From Acidobacteriota bacterium (lineage in GTDB: Bacteria; Acidobacteriota; Terriglobia; Bryobacterales; Bryobacteraceae), in NCBI GenBank assembly GCA_017304135.1, contig JAFLBB010000026.1, positions 1 through 64,000 of the forward strand: 64,000 nucleotides of DNA, given 5' to 3'. Each line of letters begins with the position of its first letter. Positions within the stretch are counted from its first letter, which is position 1. The notes below the pieces were generated by a model, which had not been told where the DNA came from, did not search any database, and saw nothing but the letters and a program-made list of their open reading frames with translations. Both the position numbers and the translations under genes were made by a program. Positions 1-8,800 of this stretch are shown in pieces.

Positions 1-91
1 CCCCCTACCCCCAACCCACCGTCTCCGCTCCCCCCCCAGCCGCCAATCACACAACCTGTATTAAACTGCGACAAATCCCGGACCGTACCGT

Positions 92-115
92 ACATTCACA
101 AATGTTAAATGTAAC
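92..115. promoter_or_regulatory. overlapping inverted repeats, possible MarR operator
   Basis: Two short palindromes lie in an AT-rich island (about 60-190) that contrasts with the GC-rich surroundings: ACATT-CACA-AATGT at 92-105 and GTTA-AATG-TAAC at 104-115. They sit about 55-75 bases upstream of the likely -10 box of the MarR-type gene. MarR proteins usually bind AT-rich palindromes and often control their own gene, so autoregulation is an inference from position and symmetry only. Confidence 0.35.
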
Positions 116-167
116 AAAAAATATTTAAGTAACAACAATTATCGTCATAACGTTAGTAAGTCTGCTG

Positions 168-176
168 TGCTATGCT
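168..176 (+). promoter_or_regulatory. extended -10 promoter of the MarR-type gene
   Basis: TGC followed by TATGCT (TATGCT at 171-176) fits an extended -10 element. No clear -35 is visible 16-18 bases upstream, which is common for extended -10 promoters. Transcription from about 183 would give a leader of roughly 110 bases before the GTG start at 296. Confidence 0.4.
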
Positions 177-295
177 AAACGCTTTAAACCCCGTTGTTCG
201 CTGGCGTGTTTCAGATTTTAGGAGCCGATAGCCTGGGCCATGAAGGCTACCTCCGCTCCTCTCTCCAGCGGCACAGGAGGACGGGAGGCTTGCTA

Positions 296-754
296 GTGCC
301 AGGAAAAATCAGCGCCGAGATTCGCCTGTCGAAATCAACCATCGAACCGGAAGTCGAGGCCTTTCTCAATATCCAGCGGACAGCCGAGATCCAACTTGGG
401 CAGTTGACTCAGCTCCTCCGCCCCCTTGGGCTTTCACCCGCCCAATATAATGTCCTCAGAATCCTCCGCGGCGCTGGAGAACAGGGCCTTCCCTGCGGCG
501 AAATCGCCACCCGCATGATCTCCCGCGACCCGGACATCACCCGCCTCATCGACCGCATGGAGCAGCGTGGTTGGGTCACCCGCACCCGTTCCGCGCAGGA
601 TCGCCGTGTTGTCACCGTGAGCGCCCAACCCGCGGCCCTGGAGATCCTCTCCACTCTCGATGAGCAGGTGGCCATGCTCCACCGGTCCCAGTTCTCCCCC
701 TTCGACGCCTCGCGAGTGCTCACCCTCATCTCGCTGCTCGAAGAATTGCGCTAA
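296..754 (+). CDS. MarR-family transcriptional regulator
   Basis: Predicted DNA-binding repressor or activator of the MarR type, 152 residues, the usual length of the family. A winged helix-turn-helix spans about residues 46-110; the recognition helix lies near residues 78-91 and the wing ends in a DRRVVTVSA stretch typical of the family. The frame is open back to a TTG at 194, but GTG at 296 is chosen because GGGAGG at 283-288 sits 7 bases upstream and gives the normal family length. The gene stands alone in the same direction as aroC, 329 bases away, so it need not control aroC. Palindromes at 92-115 may be its own operator. The effector cannot be told from sequence. Confidence 0.85.
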   Translation: MPGKISAEIRLSKSTIEPEVEAFLNIQRTAEIQLGQLTQLLRPLGLSPAQYNVLRILRGAGEQGLPCGEIATRMISRDPDITRLIDRMEQRGWVTRTRSAQDRRVVTVSAQPAALEILSTLDEQVAMLHRSQFSPFDASRVLTLISLLEELR

Positions 755-1083
755 CGCCTTCCTCGCCCGGCATCTGGCCACGTTGGCCTCTTGTACCCTC
801 ATCCGTTATCGCCTTTTCTTCTCCCTCTCGCCCCACCTCTCGCCCCGACCCACCTTTTTGACAAAACGAACCCAAACTTATATTGCAAACAAACACTTGT
901 CCGCCACCCGCCGTCCCGCTCACCCAACCCTCCGCCCTCTCCCTCCCCATCCCCGCTCCGTCACCCCAACGCCCTCCTCGCCCTCTCACCCCCTCTGCTT
1001 GCCCCTCACCCCGCCCTGCTTGCCCCTCACCCCCGTCACTTGCCCTCCCCTTCGCCCCTCCGATAGGATGGTAGATTCCCACG
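755..1083. other. gene-free polypyrimidine stretch between the MarR-type gene and aroC
   Basis: About 330 bases with no convincing gene. From about 780 the plus strand is very rich in C and T and poor in G, a strong strand bias unlike the flanking genes. It holds an imperfect 21-base repeat (995-1036). Any promoter of the aroC operon should lie here, but no clear -35/-10 pair was found; TAGGAT at 1064-1069 is a weak -10-like box 14 bases before the aroC start. Confidence 0.6.
995..1036. repeat. two tandem copies of a 21-base C-rich unit
   Basis: Units 995-1015 and 1016-1036 share the core CTGCTTGCCCCTCACCCC exactly. A third, degraded copy (CACTTGCCCTCCCC) follows from 1037. This is a short tandem duplication inside the polypyrimidine stretch; no function is evident. 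Confidence 0.7.
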
Positions 1084-2256
1084 ATGTTCCGCTTCGAAAC
1101 CGCCGGCGAGTCCCACGGTCAATGCCTCGTCGCCACGCTCACCGGCCTGCCTGCCCACGTCCCCATATCCCTTGACGCCCTCAACCATGAGCTCTGGCGC
1201 CGCCAGCAGGGCTTCGGACGCGGCGGCCGCATGAAGATCGAAACCGACACCGTGGAACTCGTCTCCGGCGTCCGCCACGGCATCACCATCGGCTCTCCCA
1301 TCGCCATGCTCATCCAGAACCGCGACTGGAAGAACTGGACCGAGATCCTTCCCGTCGAGGACTACGCAGGCAGCAACACCAACAAGAAACCCGTCACCCG
1401 CCCCCGCCCCGGCCACGCCGACCTCGCCGGCGGCATCAAGTACGACTTCCCCGACGCCCGCTACATCCTCGAACGCGCCAGCGCTCGCGAAACCACCGCC
1501 CGCGTCGCCGTTGGAGCCATTTGCAAGCAGTTCCTCAAACAGTTCGGTGTCGAAGTCCTCAGCCACGTCATCGCCGTCGGTCCCGTGCGCCTCGAACGCT
1601 CCGCCACCTGGGACGAGATCGCCGCCCTTGCCCGCAAGGAAGAGGTCCTGCTCGGCTGCGTCGACCCCGAAACCGAAGCCCGCATGAAAGAGGCCGTCGA
1701 TGTCGCCTACCGCACCGGCGACACCATCGGCGCTATCTTCGAAGTGGTGGCACACAACGTCCCAACCGGCCTCGGCTCGCACATCACCTGGGACTCGCGC
1801 CTCGACGGCCGCCTCGCCCAGGCCATCGTCTCCATGCAGGCCGTCAAAGGCGTTGAGGTCGGCTTCGCTGAAGAGGGCGCCCTCAGCTACGGCTCCAAGG
1901 TTCAGGACACCATCCACTACAACAAGGAAGAGCGCGCCTTCACACGCGGCGCCAACCGCGCCGGAGGCATCGAAGGCGGCATGACCAACGGCCAGGACAT
2001 CCTCGTCCGCGGCTTCCTCAAACCCATCTCCACCCTCCGCCGCCCGCTCGAATCCGTCGACCTCACCACCCGCGAATCCAAAGAGGCCGCCTACGAACGC
2101 TCCGACGTCTGCGTTGCCCCGGCCGCCGGCGTCATCGGAGAAGCGATGGTCGCTATCGTTCTCGCCCAGGCCTTCCTGGAAAAGTTCGGCGGCGACTCCC
2201 TTCAGGAAACCTGCCGCAACTTCCAGGGCTATCGCGAGCAGGTACGGAACTACTAA
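1084..2256 (+). CDS. aroC: chorismate synthase
   Basis: Last step of the shikimate pathway: 5-enolpyruvylshikimate-3-phosphate to chorismate with loss of phosphate, using reduced FMN, in the cytoplasm. The protein is 390 residues, within the normal range, and starts with the family pattern FRFETAGESHGQ. The conserved RPGHADLAGGIKY stretch and ASARETTARVAVGA are intact, as is the GGIEGGMTNGQ segment. The TAA stop overlaps the def ATG by one base, so the two are translationally coupled. It heads a run with def, fmt, argJ and mrp. Confidence 0.97.
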   Translation: MFRFETAGESHGQCLVATLTGLPAHVPISLDALNHELWRRQQGFGRGGRMKIETDTVELVSGVRHGITIGSPIAMLIQNRDWKNWTEILPVEDYAGSNTNKKPVTRPRPGHADLAGGIKYDFPDARYILERASARETTARVAVGAICKQFLKQFGVEVLSHVIAVGPVRLERSATWDEIAALARKEEVLLGCVDPETEARMKEAVDVAYRTGDTIGAIFEVVAHNVPTGLGSHITWDSRLDGRLAQAIVSMQAVKGVEVGFAEEGALSYGSKVQDTIHYNKEERAFTRGANRAGGIEGGMTNGQDILVRGFLKPISTLRRPLESVDLTTRESKEAAYERSDVCVAPAAGVIGEAMVAIVLAQAFLEKFGGDSLQETCRNFQGYREQVRNY

Positions 2257-2771
2257 TGGTCTACAAGATCGTCAAACTCGGCCACCCCGTCCTCGAGCAG
2301 GTCGCCGAACCCGTCCAGCAATTCGACACCCCCGAACTCCGTGAACTCGTCGATGGCATGTTCGAGACCATGTACGCCAACAAAGGCGTCGGCCTTGCCG
2401 CTCCGCAGGTCAACGTCAGCCAGCGCGTCACCGTCATCGACACCTCCAACGGCGAAGACCCCAACGCCAAGGTCGTCCTCATCAATCCCGAGATCACCAG
2501 GCTCGAAGGCACGCAGTTGGGCGAAGAGGGCTGCCTCTCCATCCCCGGCTTTCGCGAAGACGTGAAGCGCGCCATGAAAGCCACCATCCGCGCCCGCAAC
2601 GTGAAGGGCGAGGAGTTCGAACTCACCGGCGAGGAACTGCTCGCCCGCGCCATGCAGCACGAGATCGATCACCTCAACGGCATCCTCTTCCTGCAGCACC
2701 TCAGCGCCCTCAAGCGCGACCTCATCCGCCGCAAGATCCGCAAGCTCCAAAAAGCCGGCGAGTGGGATTGA
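2256..2771 (+). CDS. def: peptide deformylase
   Basis: Removes the N-formyl group from nascent proteins; metal-dependent, cytoplasmic, ribosome-associated. The 171-residue protein carries all three family motifs: GVGLAAPQ (residues 44-51), EGCLSIP with the metal-ligand Cys93, and QHEIDHLNG with the HEXXH pair His135/His139 and Glu136. The start overlaps the aroC stop. It is followed after 6 bases by fmt, which adds the formyl group to initiator tRNA, the classic def-fmt pairing. Confidence 0.97.
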   Translation: MVYKIVKLGHPVLEQVAEPVQQFDTPELRELVDGMFETMYANKGVGLAAPQVNVSQRVTVIDTSNGEDPNAKVVLINPEITRLEGTQLGEEGCLSIPGFREDVKRAMKATIRARNVKGEEFELTGEELLARAMQHEIDHLNGILFLQHLSALKRDLIRRKIRKLQKAGEWD

Positions 2772-2777
2772 TCCGCC

Positions 2778-3728
2778 ATGCGGCTGATCTTCATGGGAAC
2801 CCCCGCCTTCGCGGTGCCTACGTTGGAGGCATGCCTCGAAGCGGGCCACGAAATCGCCGCCGTCTTCACACAGCCTGACCGCCCCAAGGGCCGCGGCGGC
2901 GCGCTCGCCCAGTCGCCGGTGAAGGAATGCGCCCTCGCCCACTCACTCTCCGTTCACCAGCCGCGCCGCGTGCGCTTCCCTGACGTGGTCGAAGAGATCC
3001 GCGCCCTCGCCCCGCGCGCCATCGTCGTCGTCGGCTACGGCCAGATCATCCCGCAATCGATCATCGACATCCCGCCGCTCGGTATCCTCAACGTCCACGC
3101 CTCACTGCTGCCGCTCTATCGCGGTGCGGCCCCCATCCAGTGGGCCATTGCCAATGGCGAGACCGAAACCGGGGTCACCATCATGCGCATCGACGCCGGC
3201 CTCGACACCGGCGACATGCTGCTCACCGCTTCCACCGCCATCGGTCCCGACGAAACCGCGCCTGAGCTCTCCGCGCGCCTCGCCGCCACCGGCGCACCGC
3301 TGTTGCTCGATGCCCTGCAGGGCCTCGACGCCGGCACCCTCCCCGCCACGCCGCAGGACCACGCGCGACACACCCTCGCCCCCATCCTCAAGAAGGAAGA
3401 CGGGCGCATCGACTGGACCGCCCCGGCCCAGGTCATCTACAACCGCCTGCGCGGCTTCAACCCCTGGCCCGGCGCCTGGACCACCTTCCGAGGCCAGCAA
3501 CTCCACATCCTCGCCGCGCGGCCTTCCGCCGAACCTGCCGCCGATCCCGCCCCCGCGCCCGGCACGCTTCTGCCCGCCAAAAACCACCTCCGCGTCACTT
3601 GCGGCCAGGGCACCGCACTCGATATCCTCGAACTCCAATTGGAGGGTCGCAAGCGAATTCCCACCGCCGCCTTCCTCAACGGGCATCGTTTGACCGACAA
3701 TGAACGCTTAGGAGATTCCTCGACTTGA
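2778..3728 (+). CDS. fmt: methionyl-tRNA formyltransferase
   Basis: Formylates Met-tRNA(fMet) with 10-formyltetrahydrofolate for translation initiation. At 316 residues it has the usual length. The N-terminal formyltransferase domain begins MRLIFMGTPAFAVPTLEA, and the catalytic triad matches the enzyme family: Asn105 and His107 in NVHASLLPLYRGAAPIQ and Asp143 in the RIDAGLDTGDM segment. The C-terminal tRNA-binding half begins near residue 210 (NRLRGFNPWPGAW). Its TGA overlaps the TTG start of argJ, indicating coupling. Confidence 0.97.
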   Translation: MRLIFMGTPAFAVPTLEACLEAGHEIAAVFTQPDRPKGRGGALAQSPVKECALAHSLSVHQPRRVRFPDVVEEIRALAPRAIVVVGYGQIIPQSIIDIPPLGILNVHASLLPLYRGAAPIQWAIANGETETGVTIMRIDAGLDTGDMLLTASTAIGPDETAPELSARLAATGAPLLLDALQGLDAGTLPATPQDHARHTLAPILKKEDGRIDWTAPAQVIYNRLRGFNPWPGAWTTFRGQQLHILAARPSAEPAADPAPAPGTLLPAKNHLRVTCGQGTALDILELQLEGRKRIPTAAFLNGHRLTDNERLGDSST

Positions 3729-4903
3729 CACTCCCCCTCGGATATCGCTACGCCAGTTCCTACGCCAAGATCCGCAAGGTGGCCAAGGACGACCTGGCCC
3801 TGATCGTCTCCGACACCCCGGCCACGGCCGCCGCCGTCTTCACCGCCAATCAGGTGGCCGCCGCGCCAGTCGTGCTTTCGCGCCAGCACCTGGCCGCCAC
3901 CAAGGGCAAGCTCCGCGCCTTCCTCATCAATGCGGGCAACGCCAACTGCGCCACGCGCACCGGCATGGAAGTCGCCCAGCAAACCGCCGCCGCCGCCGCC
4001 GCCGCGTTGAACATCCCCGCCAATCAGGTGCTGCCCTCCTCCACCGGCGTCATCGGCGTGGAGTTGAAAGCCTCCCTCATCACCAAGGCCCTGCCGAAAC
4101 TGGTCAAGCAACTCACCCCCGACGGCTTCCAACAAGTGGCCGAAGCGATCATGACCACCGACCTCGTGCCCAAGACCGCCACCGCCGAACTCTCCCTCAA
4201 GGGCGGAACAGTCTGCATCGCCGGCATGACCAAAGGCTCCGGCATGATCATGCCCAACATGGCCACCACCCTCGGCTTCCTCATGACCGACGCCGCCCTG
4301 CCCGCGCCCGTGTTGAAGAAGATGCTCGTCGCCGCCACTGAAGAGAGCTATCACCGCCTCAGCGTCGACGGCGACACTTCCACCAACGACACCGTCGCCA
4401 TCATGGCTAACGGCGCTTCCGGCATTACGCTCAAACCGGCCGACTATCCGCTCTTCCAGCAGGCGCTCACCAAGCTCATGCAGGACCTCGCCGCCAAAAT
4501 CGCCCGCGACGGCGAAGGCGCCACCAAGCTCGTCACCATCCATGTCTCCGGCGCGCGCACCAACGACGAAGCCGCCCGCATTGCCCGCTCCATCGCCAAT
4601 TCGCCGCTGGTGAAAACCGCCATCGCCGGCTCTGATCCCAACTGGGGCCGCATCATCTGCGCCGCCGGTTACTCCGGCGTGAAGTTCGATCCGGCTCAGG
4701 TCGACATCGCCATGCAGGGCCTGCTCGTCTGCCAGGGCGGCCTCGCCGCTCCCTTCCGCGAAAAGGAACTCAAGAAGCGCCTCGACGAGAAAGACGTCCA
4801 CATCGAATTCGCTTTCCGCGGCAAGAAGCCCGGCCGCGCCAAGTTCTGGACCTGCGACCTCACCGAGGGCTACATTCGCATCAACGCCAGCTACCGGACC
4901 TAG
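3725..4903 (+). CDS. argJ: bifunctional glutamate N-acetyltransferase / ornithine acetyltransferase
   Basis: Recycles the acetyl group from N-acetylornithine to glutamate in arginine synthesis; some members also use acetyl-CoA. The 392-residue protein has the autoprocessing site in KGSGMIMPNMATTLGF, with predicted cleavage between Ala180 and Thr181, Thr181 becoming the catalytic nucleophile of the beta chain. The C-terminus ends in the family pattern (INASYRT). The start is TTG at 3725 inside the fmt stop (TTGA), with AGGAG at 3710-3714; no ATG gives the conserved N-terminus. Whether it is mono- or bifunctional cannot be told from sequence alone. Confidence 0.95.
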   Translation: MTLPLGYRYASSYAKIRKVAKDDLALIVSDTPATAAAVFTANQVAAAPVVLSRQHLAATKGKLRAFLINAGNANCATRTGMEVAQQTAAAAAAALNIPANQVLPSSTGVIGVELKASLITKALPKLVKQLTPDGFQQVAEAIMTTDLVPKTATAELSLKGGTVCIAGMTKGSGMIMPNMATTLGFLMTDAALPAPVLKKMLVAATEESYHRLSVDGDTSTNDTVAIMANGASGITLKPADYPLFQQALTKLMQDLAAKIARDGEGATKLVTIHVSGARTNDEAARIARSIANSPLVKTAIAGSDPNWGRIICAAGYSGVKFDPAQVDIAMQGLLVCQGGLAAPFREKELKKRLDEKDVHIEFAFRGKKPGRAKFWTCDLTEGYIRINASYRT

Positions 4904-4935
4904 TCTGGCTGCATCCAATCATCGAGGACTGATCC

Positions 4936-5769
4936 GTGCAACCATCTCAACCCCCCGACGCCCCCAAACCGCCCATACCCGGCATCCGCCACATGATCGC
5001 CGTCGGCTCCGGCAAAGGCGGCGTCGGCAAGACCACCGTTTCGGTGAATCTGGCTATCGCGCTGTCTAAGCTCGGCTACCGCACCGGCCTGCTTGACGCC
5101 GATGTCTACGGGCCGAATATCCCCCTGATGCTCGGCATCCAGCAACAGCCCTACGCCGTGGAGAACCGCATCATCCCGCTGGAGAAGGAAGGCCTCAAGC
5201 TCATGTCGATGGGCTTCCTCAACCCCGGCGACAAGCCGCTCATCTGGCGCGGCCCGATGCTGCACAGCGTCATCGGCCAGTTCCTGCGCGGCACCGAGTG
5301 GGGCGAACTCGACTACCTCGTCATCGACCTTCCGCCCGGCACCGGCGACGTCCAGCTCTCGCTCATCCAGACCGCGCCGCTCACCGGCGCCATCGTCGTC
5401 ACAACGCCCTCCGACGTGTCGCTTGAAGACGCCCGCAAGGCCGTCAACATGTTCCGCCAGGTGCGTGTGCCCATCCTCGGTTTCGTGGAGAACATGAGCT
5501 ACCTCATCGCCCCGCAGTCAGGCGAACGCATCGATGTGTTCGGCACCGGAGGCGGCAGGCGCACCGCCGAGGCGATGGAGGTTCACTTCCTCGGCGAGTT
5601 GCCACTCGACCCGCAGATCCGCATCGGCGGCGACACCGGCCATGCCGTTGCCTGGCGCGGCGAGCAGGACGGCGCCGCCGCGGGCTTTTACCGCATGGCC
5701 CGCGAAGCCGCCCAGCGTGCCGAAGCCAGCGCCGCGGAAAGCGGACCGAGCATTACCATCGAAGACTAA
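4936..5769 (+). CDS. mrp: Mrp/ApbC-type P-loop ATPase lacking the cluster-binding CxxC
   Basis: Member of the Mrp/ApbC/Nbp35 family, whose known members carry and transfer iron-sulfur clusters. The deviant Walker A GKGGVGKT is at residues 26-33, followed by the switch and Walker B motifs (DADVYGPNIP, DLPPGTGDVQ). The protein is 277 residues and lacks the N-terminal MIP18-like domain found in longer Mrp proteins. Where the family normally has CPxCG after ENMSYF, this protein reads ENMSYLIAPQSGER: residues 192-195 are A-P-Q-S, so both bridging cysteines are gone. ATPase function looks intact, cluster carriage by the usual site does not. GTG start at 4936; GAGGA lies just upstream. Last gene of the aroC run. 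Confidence 0.9.
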   Translation: MQPSQPPDAPKPPIPGIRHMIAVGSGKGGVGKTTVSVNLAIALSKLGYRTGLLDADVYGPNIPLMLGIQQQPYAVENRIIPLEKEGLKLMSMGFLNPGDKPLIWRGPMLHSVIGQFLRGTEWGELDYLVIDLPPGTGDVQLSLIQTAPLTGAIVVTTPSDVSLEDARKAVNMFRQVRVPILGFVENMSYLIAPQSGERIDVFGTGGGRRTAEAMEVHFLGELPLDPQIRIGGDTGHAVAWRGEQDGAAAGFYRMAREAAQRAEASAAESGPSITIED

Positions 5770-5782
5770 CCAGCCCCAAATA

Positions 5783-5820
5783 CGAAAGGCCGCCTGCCCC
5801 GTGGGGAAGGCGGCCTTTCG
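5783..5820. terminator. strong hairpin between convergent mrp and TonB receptor genes
   Basis: A perfect 13-base stem (CGAAAGGCCGCCT with AGGCGGCCTTTCG) encloses a short loop that can itself pair CCCC with GGGG. It lies between two converging genes and can serve both. There is no long T run after it on either strand, so efficiency as a simple intrinsic terminator is uncertain. Confidence 0.7.
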
Positions 5821-5838
5821 TGTATGCGCGGTGGTCAA

Positions 5839-8800
5839 TTAAAACCGCAGGCGCAGTTCGTAGCGCATCACACGCCCGCCGCCGTCGGCAAATTGCGGCT
5901 GCAGGAAGCGCCCGGCCGGCGACGTGGCCACGTTCGCCGAGATGCCCTGCTGGGTCGGCGAAAACGGGCTGATCGACGGGTTGCCGTACTGCGGCGTGTT
6001 GAACACGTTGAACGCGTCGGCGCGCAGTTGCAGGTTGAACCGTTCGTTGAGGCGGATCGACTTGGTCAGCGACACGTTCCAGTTCTTCTGCCCCGGCACG
6101 AACTCCGTGTTGCGCCCGGCGTTGCCGCCCGGTAGCACGGTCGCCCCCGTATTGGCCGCCACGCCGATGTAGCGGGCTTCGTTCGGGTTGATCGGGGTGC
6201 GAATGAAGCCCACTCCGTTCGGATTGGGCGTATCCGGGTTGACATAGCCGGTCGGGCTGCTCGGGTCGACCAGCGCGCGCACGCCGGCGCGGCCACTCGG
6301 GTTGACCAGCGGCCGGTCCACCCCGCCGCCGCCCAGTCCATCGGCATCGAGGCCATTGGTCACGTTCAGCGGCACACCTGTTTCGAACGTCGTGATGCCG
6401 CTCAACTGCCAGCCGCCCAGCACACGGCCCGCCACGCCCTTCTGCGCCTGGAAAACGGGCAGATCATAGACATAGCTGAATACAAGCCGGTGGGCGCGGT
6501 GGAACAGGCTCAGGCCACGTTCGCGCTGCAATCCGCCAAACATCGGCGGCACCACTTGCGTGGCGATCAGATTGGCCCCGGCCTGGGCGAAGATCTCGCT
6601 GCCGTTGTCGATCGTCCTGCCCCAGGTGTAGGCCGCGCTGGCCTGGAAGCCACGCGAGAAGCGGCGATTGGCCGACATCTGCAGGGAATGGAAGCTCGAT
6701 GAGCCGCCGTTGGTGCGGATGTTGCGCGGGCCCTGCAGGTTATCCAGTCGCCCGGTGAGGCTGGCAGCCGGAATCGGCGTCGAGGTTACCGGTGTGATGC
6801 GCAGCGAACTCGGCACCAGCGGGTTCAGGTCCTCGGTCAGGAACAGCCTGGTTCCCTTCGAGCCGACATAGCTGATGTCGTAGATCACGTTGCCCGGCAG
6901 TTCGCGCTGGATGCCGAACGACCAGCGCTGGATGTAGGGGTTCACCAGGTCGCCCGCGACCAGCGTCTGGCTGTCGGTGGGGTTCGGATTGCGCGCCGTG
7001 CGCGGAATCGACTGCAGCGGATTGGGCACTCCGCGCGGCTCCGACGGCTGTGAGTTGATGTTCGTCGCGATCACGTTCGGCGTCGAAGCCTGCGCGTTCG
7101 AGGCGATGTTGTTGAAGAAGCTGTCGTAGCCGATCTGATAGCCGGTGCGGATGACGCTCTTCTTGTTGCCGAGCACCTTGGCCAGGAACCCGTCGTTATA
7201 GCTCGGCGACCACGCGATGCCGAGCGAAGGCGAGAAGTTGTTGGTGTCCTTGGTTACCTTCGACGGCTGGCTGAACGGGCCAGTGAACGTCAATGGATCG
7301 ACGTTGAACAGTCCGGACCACGCCGACTTGCTCACCGAATTCATTGGCTGGCCGAAGTACTCATACCGCCCGCCGAGGGTGAGCGTGAGGTTCGAGGTCA
7401 TGCGCCAGCGGTCACTGATAAACAGCGCCATGCGGTTCATGTTCGGATAGTAGGCCGCGCTGCCGAAGGTGCGCTGCACGCTGCCGCCCGAGCCGGCAAA
7501 GCCGTCCACCCAGTTGGCGAACGAAGAAAAGCCCGTGCTGGCGCGAATGTCCAGCGCGCCTCGTTCGGCGATGGGGGCAAACTGCTTGGAGCGTTGATGC
7601 AGAATGTCGCCTCCGAAGCGGATGCTGTGCTTGCCACGTACCAGCGTCGCTGTGTCCTGAATCTGGTAGTTGTTGCCGTAGCGCCCTTGGGGGAAGCGGT
7701 TGTCCAGGCCGATCTGCGTGAGACCGGCGATCTGAATCTGCGGCGCCGTCTTCACCAGCGGATTGTCGGGATTCGACACGGGAAACAGCGGGTTCAGCCG
7801 CATGTAATTCAGGCGCAGCTCGTTGGTGAACGTTGGCGAGAAGATGTGCGTCTCGGTGATCGACGCGCTGACGTTCTTCGTGACCGCGTCGGCCTCAAAG
7901 CCGGGAAACACGTTCAGCAGCGCGCCCTTGGGCGTGTCGATGGTCTGGTAGATGAAGCGCCCCGAGAGCTGGTCGGATTCCCTCAGCCGGTGGTCGACGC
8001 GGCCCAGGTACTGGCGGTCCAACTGCGAGGTGGACAGCCCCTGTACGGCCGTGCCAAACTCCAGCGCGGGCCGCCCGTTGCCTAACTCCTGGTTGAAAAA
8101 CTGCGAGGTGGCGTCCACGCCCGCCGTCAGGTCGTTATAGAGATCGACATTGGCGTTTGCGCCCTTGGGAAACAGCGAATTCAGCGTCGAACGTCCGCGC
8201 GCCGAAAGCGTGTTCAGCACGCGCGTCGAGTTCGAGCGCTGGCGGTCCTCCTGAAACGCGCCAAAGAAGAAAGTGCGGTTCTTCACGATCGGCCCGCCGA
8301 AGGTGCCGCCCCAAAACTGCTGGATGCCGAAGGCCGGCCGCCCGCGCTCTTGCAGCGCGGTGGAAAGCGACTGCGAATTCGTGAGCGCGTCGTCGTAGGT
8401 GGAATCCAGCACGTAGTTCACTGTGCCGCGATACTCGTTTGTGCCGCCCTTGGTGATCACGTTCACCACCGCGCCGGCAGAACGGCCGAACTCGGCGTCG
8501 AAGTTGGTGGTCTGGATGTTCACCTCGGCCACCACGTCGGGGTTTGAGATGGTCAGCCCTTCGCCCGAGACGGAGATGTCGTTGTTCTCCGTGCCGTCAA
8601 TCATGAAGTTGTTGGAGCGTTGGCGGGCGCCGTTCACTGAGAAACCGTTCAACACGCTGTTGCTCGAGAAACGGTTGCTCACCACGCCGGGGATGGTAAA
8701 GGCGAGGTTGGTTGGACGCCGCGTCGGCAGCGGCAGGTTGGTGATTTCGCGCGCACCCATGTTGCCGCCGCGTACCGGAGCTTCATACTGCAAGGCGCTC

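Noticed and set aside
995-1036. CRISPR-like array
   Set aside because: Only two to three direct tandem units without spacers; it is a simple sequence duplication.
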